Shown piece after piece: positions 52,909 through 60,239 of a stretch of 64,000 bases of DNA. The stretch is taken from the NCBI RefSeq assembly GCF_007066085.1, contig NZ_CP041405.1:1426001-1490000 (forward strand). The letters run 5' to 3'. The notes beneath the pieces are model-generated. The model was not told the origin of the DNA. It saw nothing but the letters and a program-made list of their open reading frames with translations, and searched no databases. The translations under genes and the position numbers were made by a program. This DNA comes from Paenibacillus thiaminolyticus. GTDB taxonomy: Bacteria > Bacillota > Bacilli > Paenibacillales > Paenibacillaceae. Each line of letters begins with the position of its first letter. The stretch's first letter is position 1.

Positions 52909-53877
52909 TCACCACAAGCTATTTCCCGTTTTTCTGGCGATGAAGTTCGCAAATGTAAGCAGCGTGACGCTGACCACGGCCTTGAACAGACCGATTGCCG
53001 TCGCATAGGAGTACCTGTAGTTGTCGATACCGACCCGAACCACGTAGACATCCAGTGAATCCGACACTTCGCGCAATGCCGGGTTGGAGGCCAGAATCAA
53101 AATATCTTCGAAGCCGGCACTCGTCAGATTGCCGATAGCCAATATCATAAAAATGATGACGACAGGCATAATGCACGGGAGCGTAATCAGCCACATCTGC
53201 TTGAAGCGGCTGGCGCCGTCGATGGAGGCCGCCTCATATAAATGAGGATCGATCCCGGCAATCGCCGCCAAATAGACAATGGAAGCGAATCCAATTTCTT
53301 TCCACACATTGGTCGTGACGAGTATCGTCCAGAAATATTCCGACATGGACAGGAAATTGACAGGCTCGTCGATAAGTTTCAATTTCTCGAGCAGCATATT
53401 GACACTGCCGTTGTCCACGGACAGCAACGAAGTCACCATCGACCCGATGACGACCCAGGACAGGAAATGCGGCAAATACGTGACGGTCTGTACCACCCGT
53501 TTGAAGAACATTTTGCGCACTTCATTCAGCATGAGCGCCAAAAGAATCGGCGCCGGGAACCCGAAAATAAACTTTAAAAAGCTGATGACAATCGTGTTGC
53601 GCATGACGGGATAAAATTCCGGAGCATTGAAAAATGCGACAAAGTGCTTGAAGCCTACCCAATTGTTGTTCAATAAGTTCGAACCCATCTTGTAGTCCTG
53701 AAAAGCGATCAGAACGCCATACATGGGAATATAGGAAAAAATAAAGATAAACACGAGCGCAGGCAGTACCATCAGTTGAATATCTATTTGCATGAAAAAC
53801 CGTTTAAACGCGCTTTTACGATGCTTATCGAGATTCAAGCGTGATTCCGTGTCCAGCCCAGCAGATGCTTTCGCCAT
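52909..53877 (-). CDS. ABC transporter permease, LplB/YteP type
   Basis: 322 residues and six helices after a polar N-terminal tail. EAA loop YEAASIDGASRFKQMWLITL near residue 215. AGGAGGG precedes ATG 53877. It is the first gene of the permease/permease/binding-protein operon, the usual Lpl/Yte order. A cre site and a GTTC-GAAC dyad lie upstream. Confidence 0.94.
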   Translation of the reverse strand: MAKASAGLDTESRLNLDKHRKSAFKRFFMQIDIQLMVLPALVFIFIFSYIPMYGVLIAFQDYKMGSNLLNNNWVGFKHFVAFFNAPEFYPVMRNTIVISFLKFIFGFPAPILLALMLNEVRKMFFKRVVQTVTYLPHFLSWVVIGSMVTSLLSVDNGSVNMLLEKLKLIDEPVNFLSMSEYFWTILVTTNVWKEIGFASIVYLAAIAGIDPHLYEAASIDGASRFKQMWLITLPCIMPVVIIFMILAIGNLTSAGFEDILILASNPALREVSDSLDVYVVRVGIDNYRYSYATAIGLFKAVVSVTLLTFANFIARKTGNSLW

Positions 53878-54038
53878 ATGTGAATCCCTCCTCCTTACCT
53901 ATGCCGCCAAATGTAAAGCGGTTTAATTTATAGTGGCAGAGCGGATGCTCCGCCTCGCATCAGCTCTCTATATCTGGCCTGATGCCGTGTCCTTCTCCAT
54001 GTTCTCCCTCCATATTTGTCTTTTCCTTCATTCTACAT

Positions 54039-54052
54039 TCGAAACGCTTTCA
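54039..54052. promoter_or_regulatory. cre site (CcpA)
   Basis: On the minus strand TGAAAGCGTTTCGA, close to the cre consensus TGWAANCGNTNWCA, about 165 nt upstream of the LplB-type gene. Confidence 0.6.
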
Positions 54053-54063
54053 CGAATATATGA

Positions 54064-54101
54064 CAAAACAACGATTATTGATACTTTAAGATGTTCTTGA
54101 A
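54064..54101 (-). repeat. Promoter-like segment, copy 1 of a direct repeat
   Basis: On the minus strand GTTCAAGAACAT (GTTC-AA-GAAC dyad), then AAAGTATCAATAATCG and TTGTTTT. It matches 54773-54811 in 33 of about 38 positions. Located upstream of the transporter operon and the cre site; likely a regulator site. Confidence 0.7.
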
Positions 54102-54130
54102 CTATCCGCAGGAAGAAGCCCACCCCAAAT

Positions 54131-54756
54131 TCAAGCGGTGTAGCGCTTCGCTTGCGAAGTGAACATTTGGGCGTAATCGCCCTCCCTGCGGATTAACTCC
54201 TCATGGCTTCCTCCTCAATAATCGTGCCGTCTCGGAGCACAATGATTCGATCGGCATGGCGGCAGCTGCTCAGACGATGAGAAATCATGATGGTTGTCTT
54301 CCCTTCGTACAATCTCGTGAAATTATCGTAGACCTCGGCTTATGCCTTCGGATCAAGAGCCGCAGTCGGTTCATCTAAAATAACAACTTGCGCATCCTTC
54401 AAAAAGGCGCGGCTCAAGGCAACTTTTTGCCACTGTCCTCCCGATAGTTCATAACCATTGTCGAACAAAGGCCCCAGTTCCGTCTCAATGCCATGCGGCA
54501 GCCGCCGGATCACTTCGCCCGCACCTGCTTTGTCCGCTGCCTCCAAGATCGCTTCGCCATCACTTATTTTGCTTACCTGTCCCATGGCGATATTTTCACG
54601 TGCCGTAAGCTGGTAGCTAATGAAATCTTGAAATACGGCCGACATATTGGCCCTCATGCTGTCCTTCTCCATATCGCGGATGTCTATGCCTTTCCGCTGC
54701 GCCGGCGTATGCAGTATCATTTGCATGAACTTCCGCTGGCCGAAGTATGCGTTCAC
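54131..54756 (-). pseudogene. Decayed ABC transporter ATPase (exporter type)
   Basis: The best part reads MNAYFGQRKFMQMI, then GIDIRDMEKDSMRANMSAVF, Q-loop FQDFISYQLTARENIA, signature ELSGGQWQKVALSRAF and Walker B VVILDEPTAALDPKA, then an in-frame TAA (near 54340) where family members continue with EAEVYDNF. The remaining H-loop [10 protein letters not shown] and tail to TGA 54131 can be read only past that stop and with one frameshift. Walker A and the membrane domain are missing. Three independent lesions mark it as a pseudogene. Confidence 0.85.
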
Positions 54757-54772
54757 CCACAGATATGTGAAA

Positions 54773-54811
54773 ACAACGATATTTGATACTTTTCCATGTT
54801 CGTTGAACCAA
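54773..54811 (-). repeat. Promoter-like segment, copy 2 of a direct repeat
   Basis: On the minus strand GTTCAACGAACATGG, then AAAAGTATCAAATATCG and TTGTTTT, followed by CACATATCTGTG. It is fused to the truncated 5' end of the ABC pseudogene. Confidence 0.7.
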
Positions 54812-54821
54812 AAATAAAAAA

Positions 54822-54858
54822 GATGCCCCCGTCATCATTGATAACCGCAGGGACATCC
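54822..54858 (-). terminator. Terminator after the metallophosphoesterase gene
   Basis: GATGTCCCTG pairs with CGGGGGCATC on the minus strand, followed by TTTTTTATTTTTG. Confidence 0.85.
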
Positions 54859-54882
54859 TAAGCTCAATGTTATTCTTCTAAA

Positions 54883-56118
54883 TCATACAAGGGTTGACAC
54901 CGTTTTCGTTCTGCCGTGCGTACACAATGCTTGTTCACTCATATTGCCGAAGGCATCCATTGCACGAACTTCGATTGAATAGGTCCGATCCGGATCCAGT
55001 TCCGCCAATATTAGTTGAAGCTTCTCCGGCATTGGATAAAGATAAAATTCCGAATAAGCTAAGTAACGCGTTACCTCCGCCCCGGTCTCTGCATCCTTCA
55101 GCGTAATCCGGTAGGAATGAACCAGTTCATTATCTTGAGCCTGATCGAAGACGATCGTAATCGAATCCCATGCCGCAAGCTCCGCTTCGACATGAGCTTC
55201 CGCATTCGCCGGGAACCGGGGCGGTTCCTGATCGCGCTCATTTGTATAGATGAAAGCCGCTGGGGTTACCGGCACCGGCACGACCCAGGCTTCCCCGATC
55301 TCTCGCTGATGCGCAAAATCCAGCCGCCTAATCGCAACCTTGTCCGCGTACACTTCAACAAGACAACCTTGGCTGAACTTCTCATGTCCCGGCGGGAGAT
55401 TGCCTTGAAGCTTGCCGCGCTCTACTTCCATATAACTAACGGAAGCGGTGCCCACGGATGTGAAGCGCTTCTGATGGATGCTGCGCGGATCGTTCAACGG
55501 GTAATGAGAATGCCCGGAGAACGTAATGACCTGAGGATACGGATCCAGTGCGGCCATCAGTTCGCCGATATTTTCCTGGATGCCCCATTCTTCGCTTCCG
55601 TACACCGTATCCTTCAGATGCTGATGCAGGAAGACAAAGATTGGCCGTTCAGGCGCATCGGCGGCCGCTTCCTCCAGTTGCCGCTTGAGCCATTCGATCT
55701 GGTCCAGGGAGAAGTAGCCGTGGGTCGGCTTATCCTCTGTCGCCAGTATGATAAAATGATAGCCTTGGATGACGCGGTGATAATACATCGCTTCCATGCC
55801 CGTCATCTCCAAAAAGCGCGCTTGTGCTTCCTTCGCCGGCAGATCGTTCCAGTAATCATGATTCCCAATCGCAATGAGCAGTTCCGCGCCGCCCTGCTTA
55901 TGCTTGCGAAGCGTATTCATATGGCGCTCATATTCCGCAATGGTGCCATTATTCGTCAGGTCGCCCACGATAACGAAGGCGTCCTGCCGCGGCGCGCGCG
56001 CATTCAAGTGCCGCAGCGCTTGCTCGTACTTATGGATAGACTCCTCGCCCGTTGGCGCAATATGCACGTCACTTATCACCGGGAAGACGAGACGGGGGAT
56101 AGATTGCTCAGCTACCAT
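54883..56118 (-). CDS. Calcineurin-like metallophosphoesterase with C-terminal beta domain
   Basis: 411 residues. All metallophosphatase motifs are present: DVH (residue 17), GDLTN (near 52), GNHD (near 86), FLHQH (near 163) and GHSHYP (near 200). Residues about 295-410 form a fibronectin-III-like domain (YSIEVRAMDAFGNMSE). No signal peptide, so cytosolic unless exported by another route. ATG 56118 has AGGAG 12 nt upstream. It hydrolyses phosphoesters using two metal ions; substrate unknown. Confidence 0.9.
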   Translation of the reverse strand: MVAEQSIPRLVFPVISDVHIAPTGEESIHKYEQALRHLNARAPRQDAFVIVGDLTNNGTIAEYERHMNTLRKHKQGGAELLIAIGNHDYWNDLPAKEAQARFLEMTGMEAMYYHRVIQGYHFIILATEDKPTHGYFSLDQIEWLKRQLEEAAADAPERPIFVFLHQHLKDTVYGSEEWGIQENIGELMAALDPYPQVITFSGHSHYPLNDPRSIHQKRFTSVGTASVSYMEVERGKLQGNLPPGHEKFSQGCLVEVYADKVAIRRLDFAHQREIGEAWVVPVPVTPAAFIYTNERDQEPPRFPANAEAHVEAELAAWDSITIVFDQAQDNELVHSYRITLKDAETGAEVTRYLAYSEFYLYPMPEKLQLILAELDPDRTYSIEVRAMDAFGNMSEQALCTHGRTKTVSTLV

Positions 56119-56343
56119 CAGACATTCAGCTCCTTTTTATTCAACACTGGTTCAGCTTCAGTCTACTCCTTTCTTGTCCGGTTGAATATAAATTTTTGCT
56201 GCCTAATGCCTAGAAATATCGAAACTTCGACTGCCATAAGGCAGCAAAAAAGAGGCAGTCCCATAGGCAGAGCGCGCAACGACGAGGGACAACACGGATG
56301 ACCGAAAATATAAAGACGGGAAAAAAGGCGGAATATGGACAAG

Positions 56344-56421
56344 CAGTGAAACGAGGCGCTGAAAAGAGGCAGTGAAACAAAGCGCTGCGACGAGGCAGTG
56401 AAACGAGGCGCTGCGAAGGCT
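56344..56421. repeat. 26-bp tandem repeat, three copies
   Basis: CAGTGAAACGAGGCGCTG plus 8 variable bases at 56344, 56370 and 56396. Confidence 0.9.
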
Positions 56422-56449
56422 AGTCAAATAATCTCCTGGGGTTTTAACG

Positions 56450-56960
56450 TGTGGAGGGAATTGCTGCTATTTTACAGGAATTTCGGCTCAATGAGTCCAC
56501 ATTTCGAGGTATTGCTGCACAGCTACATCATTTTAGGCCCTTTTGAGCGAAGTCGAAGAGAAACGGGTGAAATTACTGCAGTTTTACTGGATTCCCTTTC
56601 TGGTGAATTCGTCCCTATCGAATTGCTGTATTTATGCAGGATTTTGCCTACCGAATCAACGTGTCTTGAGAAACCGTGCAGTTTTGAGGACTTCGCCTAT
56701 CGGATAGACATTTCATTGTGCAGTTTTCAGGCACTTCGATCAGAGCGATTGAAATCAAAATTTTTCTACTGAGAGATAAGTCCTAATGAAGTGTCCAAAA
56801 AATCCTTGGACTTTCTCAACAGCCTGAAAAGCGCATTATTTTCTTCGATTTTTCGCTTTATATCTATTGCGTAGGAGAAAATTGATGCCGTTGTGCAGGA
56901 TTTCCTGCAACGAAATAAACGCCGTATGGGAATACTGCAATTTTGCAGTTTTTCGGCAAG
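56450..56960. repeat. TGCA-rich degenerate repeats, about 54-bp period
   Basis: AATTGCTGTATTTATGCAGG-like blocks recur at about 56459, 56512, 56570, 56620, 56676 and 56716, and further at 56893 and 56937. The region 56119-57035 holds no gene apart from this array, the 26-bp array and a terminator. Related to 43690-43890. Confidence 0.7.
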
Positions 56961-56978
56961 TCTAGCTTGGAAAATATG

Positions 56979-57024
56979 AGGGGCTGTCTCACTATAGCTA
57001 AAAAATGCTTCGGAGACGGCCCCT
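56979..57024 (-). terminator. Terminator after the BceB-type gene
   Basis: AGGGGC-GTCTC pairs with GAGAC-GCCCCT (one mismatch), followed by CATATTTT on the minus strand. Confidence 0.65.
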
Positions 57025-57035
57025 TGCGGATAGGA

Positions 57036-58922
57036 TTAGATCACTTTTTTAAGCTTGCGCACGTAATTCGCGCGGATAAAGATAAAGTAGATAATCTGAA
57101 TCGCCAGGAACGAGCCAAGGACAATCGCGGATTCCTTCACCAGACTCATGCTGAACGTGTTCTGCAGCGAGTTCAACGCGACCGCGCCGTGTACGATAGC
57201 GACGACAATCGGAACGAAGAACAATAACCCAATCTGGGTGGACACAATCTTCGACAGTTCCCCTTCCGTCAATCCCAGCTTGCTGATGGCGCGATACTGC
57301 ACCGTATCCTGATCCAGATCGGAGTATAACCGCAGGTACAGGAAGCTGCCGGCTGCGACGAAGAATACGGCGCCGATGAATAGTCCGGACAAATAAATCT
57401 GGCCGAAGCCCTGATTCACATCGTTCAGCATCAGCGCTCTGGCGCCGAATAAATAATTGCCGTCCGGGTCACCCAATTGCTTGTTCAGCTGCTTCGCCAC
57501 GGCCAGCGTCGACTTCCAGTCCTCGATCAAATACGTATAGATCATGTCGTCTCTCTCGGACCCAGGCAAGCCCTGGAACGCCGCGTCGGACAAGACGATG
57601 ACTTTGCGTCCGCCCACATTCTGGGTGATCTCTTCCGGCATCGCTTCGTTGGCTGTCACCGCGAACGTCTTGTCCGCAGCGAGAGCAACCGATGTCTCCT
57701 CGCTTTTCTCCTGCTCAATGTTCATCGGATTGACCTGATAGAATAGATGCGCTTCGTCGTCACGCAGGCCCAGATTCGTCTTCATCAGTTGATTGTAATC
57801 AGAGACGCTAATCACCTGATAGGACTTCTCCGTCTTCGCATCCTCCACGAACTTCGCCGGGAAGACGACAGCCTCATAGCTTATCCCCGCCTTGTTCAGA
57901 GACTGCTCAATCAGCTCGGCATGCTTCGCCTCCAGCTTGTTGCCCGAATGTGATTCATATCTCATGACCGGAGAGCCGGATGTAGACATATTGGTGAACA
58001 CGGCTTTCAGGCCAACGAGCGTGCCGATTGCCGTGAACGCGACCGTCGAGATAATGGCGACGAGGAAGAACATGCGGGCATTGTCCTTCATTCGATAGGC
58101 CAGGTCCGACAATGTAATCAGATTGGTGCCGCGGCGATACAATTTTTTCGTCTTTAGTCTGTTAATGATGTACACGCTAAGCTGCGTGAACAGGAAGTAA
58201 GTTCCGATACTTACGACCGTGGCGACAGGCAGCAGCGCGAAAATAACGAGAACACCTTTGACCCAGAATGCAACGCCGTAGCCTAACGCCAGCAGGAAGA
58301 CCGCCAGGAAGGCAAGCCAGCGGGACGCCTTCGGCTCCGGCTTCGGCTTCACCGAACCCTTCAACAGGTCGATAAGCGAGCTGCTGCGCAAAATCGACGC
58401 GGTGAACAGCGAGATGATCAGGAACAGCAGCACGAACGCCCCGCCTGACATCGCGATCGCCTTCACCGGGAAGTAGAAGGACAGCGGCTGCTCCAGCGTA
58501 AGGACCGAAGAGCTCATCAAGAGCAGCCATTTCGATAGGGCGAGTCCCGCTCCGATGCCAGATACGGTTGCGCCTAAGCCGATAACAATATTTTCCGTAA
58601 AGACGAGCCGTCTCAGCTGCATATCGGACATGCCGTGCATAATGCAGATGCCGAATTCTTTTTTGCGAGATTTCAGGAACGAACTCATCGAATATAAAAT
58701 GAAGAAAAATGTAAAGAGATAGATGATGTATTGGGCCACATCCATCCCCGCTTGCGCGCCTCGGCCGTAATTGCCGTTGCCGCTGAAATCGAGCGCCGGA
58801 TGCAGCGCCAGCATCGAATAGACGAAAAAGATCATGACGGAGAACGCGCAGCTGAAAAAATAGCCGGCGTACAACCGTTTGTTGCGAAATACGTTTTTAA
58901 GCGCGAACTGGCGAATATTCAT
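57036..58922 (-). CDS. BceB-type ABC transporter permease (FtsX family)
   Basis: 628 residues. About ten helices with a large extracellular domain between roughly 310 and 520, the layout of BceB/VraG peptide-antibiotic detoxification permeases. AGGAGG lies 8 nt before ATG 58922, which overlaps the ATPase gene by 26 nt. With its ATPase it protects cell-wall precursors from antimicrobial peptides such as bacitracin or lantibiotics. No BceRS regulator pair is adjacent in this window. Confidence 0.92.
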   Translation of the reverse strand: MNIRQFALKNVFRNKRLYAGYFFSCAFSVMIFFVYSMLALHPALDFSGNGNYGRGAQAGMDVAQYIIYLFTFFFILYSMSSFLKSRKKEFGICIMHGMSDMQLRRLVFTENIVIGLGATVSGIGAGLALSKWLLLMSSSVLTLEQPLSFYFPVKAIAMSGGAFVLLFLIISLFTASILRSSSLIDLLKGSVKPKPEPKASRWLAFLAVFLLALGYGVAFWVKGVLVIFALLPVATVVSIGTYFLFTQLSVYIINRLKTKKLYRRGTNLITLSDLAYRMKDNARMFFLVAIISTVAFTAIGTLVGLKAVFTNMSTSGSPVMRYESHSGNKLEAKHAELIEQSLNKAGISYEAVVFPAKFVEDAKTEKSYQVISVSDYNQLMKTNLGLRDDEAHLFYQVNPMNIEQEKSEETSVALAADKTFAVTANEAMPEEITQNVGGRKVIVLSDAAFQGLPGSERDDMIYTYLIEDWKSTLAVAKQLNKQLGDPDGNYLFGARALMLNDVNQGFGQIYLSGLFIGAVFFVAAGSFLYLRLYSDLDQDTVQYRAISKLGLTEGELSKIVSTQIGLLFFVPIVVAIVHGAVALNSLQNTFSMSLVKESAIVLGSFLAIQIIYFIFIRANYVRKLKKVI

Positions 58923-59661
58923 CCTGCGTGCCTCCTATTGACGACAAGATTTCCATGATGCCTTGGAAAAAGATCTGGCGGCTTCCCGTCTTGTGCAGTT
59001 CCTGATACAGCGTGCCGTCCTTGATGAAGATGACCCGGTCGCAGTAGCTCGCCGCCTGCGCGTCATGCGTAACCATCATCATCGTCACGCCTTCTTCCTT
59101 GTTCAATCTTTCCAGCGTCTGCAGCACGTCCTGGGCGGATTTGGAGTCGAGGTTCCCTGTCGGCTCATCGGCCAGAATCAGCCTCGGCTGGTGAATGACC
59201 GCCCGCGCGATCGCTGTGCGCTGGCATTGTCCCCCGGAAATCTCGTAGGTCCGCTTATTGAGGATGCTAGTAATCCCCAGCTTCTCGGCAATCGCATGTA
59301 CCCGTGCATCCTGCTCCTTGATGCCGATGCCGTCCAGGGCGAGCGGGAAAATAATGTTCTCCTTGACCGTCAGCGTCTGCAGCAGGTTGAAATCCTGGAA
59401 GACGAAGCCAAGCTCGCGCCGGCGGAACAGCGCCAGCTTCCGCTTGCTCAGCTTGTTCATCTGCTCGTTGCCGACATAGACTTCGCCGGAGGTCGGCTTG
59501 TCTATCGTGGAGACGACATTCATCAGGGTCGTCTTGCCGCTGCCGGACGGCCCCATCACGCCGACGAATTCACCCGTGTTCACCTTCAGATTCAAATTGG
59601 TCAGCGCCTGATAAGACTGCTTCCCTTCATATACTTTGGATACGTTCCGTACTTCCAGCAT
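58897..59661 (-). CDS. BceA-type ABC transporter ATPase
   Basis: 254 residues with Walker A GPSGSGKTT, a Q-loop in VFQDFNLLQTLTVKEN, signature ISGGQCQRTAIARA (Ile and Cys replace the usual Leu and Gln), Walker B LILADEPTGNLD and VTHDAQAASYCDR. It belongs to the MacB/LolD/BceA class. AAGGAG lies 14 nt before ATG 59661, a long spacing. A small ATTGT-A-ACAAT palindrome lies upstream at 59760-59770. Confidence 0.93.
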   Translation of the reverse strand: MLEVRNVSKVYEGKQSYQALTNLNLKVNTGEFVGVMGPSGSGKTTLMNVVSTIDKPTSGEVYVGNEQMNKLSKRKLALFRRRELGFVFQDFNLLQTLTVKENIIFPLALDGIGIKEQDARVHAIAEKLGITSILNKRTYEISGGQCQRTAIARAVIHQPRLILADEPTGNLDSKSAQDVLQTLERLNKEEGVTMMMVTHDAQAASYCDRVIFIKDGTLYQELHKTGSRQIFFQGIMEILSSIGGTQDEYSPVRA

Positions 59662-59874
59662 GTGTAACTTGCACGCTCCTTCGCAATCGTTTTGTTACTG
59701 TTACTGTAAGCCGAAATAGGGAATCGAGCCATTCTTCTTCCTTACGCCAAGCTTTCGTTATTGTAACAATTGGCTTTCATCCGTCTTTATGAGCAAAAAG
59801 GAGCATGTCTCCGCATGGACATGCTCCGTCTGGCATCGCTATATGAATCCGAATCGTTCAAAAAGCAGTCGTTG

Positions 59875-60147
59875 TCATCTATCCTTCCGCTTCGAGCGGC
59901 TAAGCGACAAGCCCCCGAATCCGCCGAGCAGGGCAAGATAGAAGCCGAGATCATACCACCACCCTGTGTTGTACCCTTCATAGATGCGATATTCGCCGTT
60001 GATCGCGCCGAGGATAAGCGAGAACAGAGCAATCCAGCCGTGCCAAATGCCCCAGAAGAATCCCGCCGGGGGGCAGTCGAATCAATCGTATCGGATGACC
60101 TTCTCCGCCGAATCTGGCTGTTGGACCCGGGGTGCCGCCAATCGCAA
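59875..60147 (-). pseudogene. Small membrane protein gene interrupted by an in-frame TGA
   Basis: A minus-strand frame from TTG 60147 (AGGAA 7 nt upstream) reads LAAPRVQQPDSAEKVIRYD, hits TGA at 60084-60082, then continues FDCPPAGFFWGIWHGWIALF and GYNTGWWYDLGFYLALLGG to TGA 59877-59875. The two halves read as one short membrane protein if the TGA replaced TGG (Trp). Neighbouring genes give no hint of function. It could be a recent nonsense mutation, a sequencing error or, less likely, readthrough. Confidence 0.55.
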
Positions 60148-60239
60148 AAAGCGTTCCTGTCATTGCTTTTACTCCTAGCGTATGGTATGATAGGTTCCCA
60201 TTTTCCAGAAATACCATCATTCTTAGGAGGTAACTGAAA

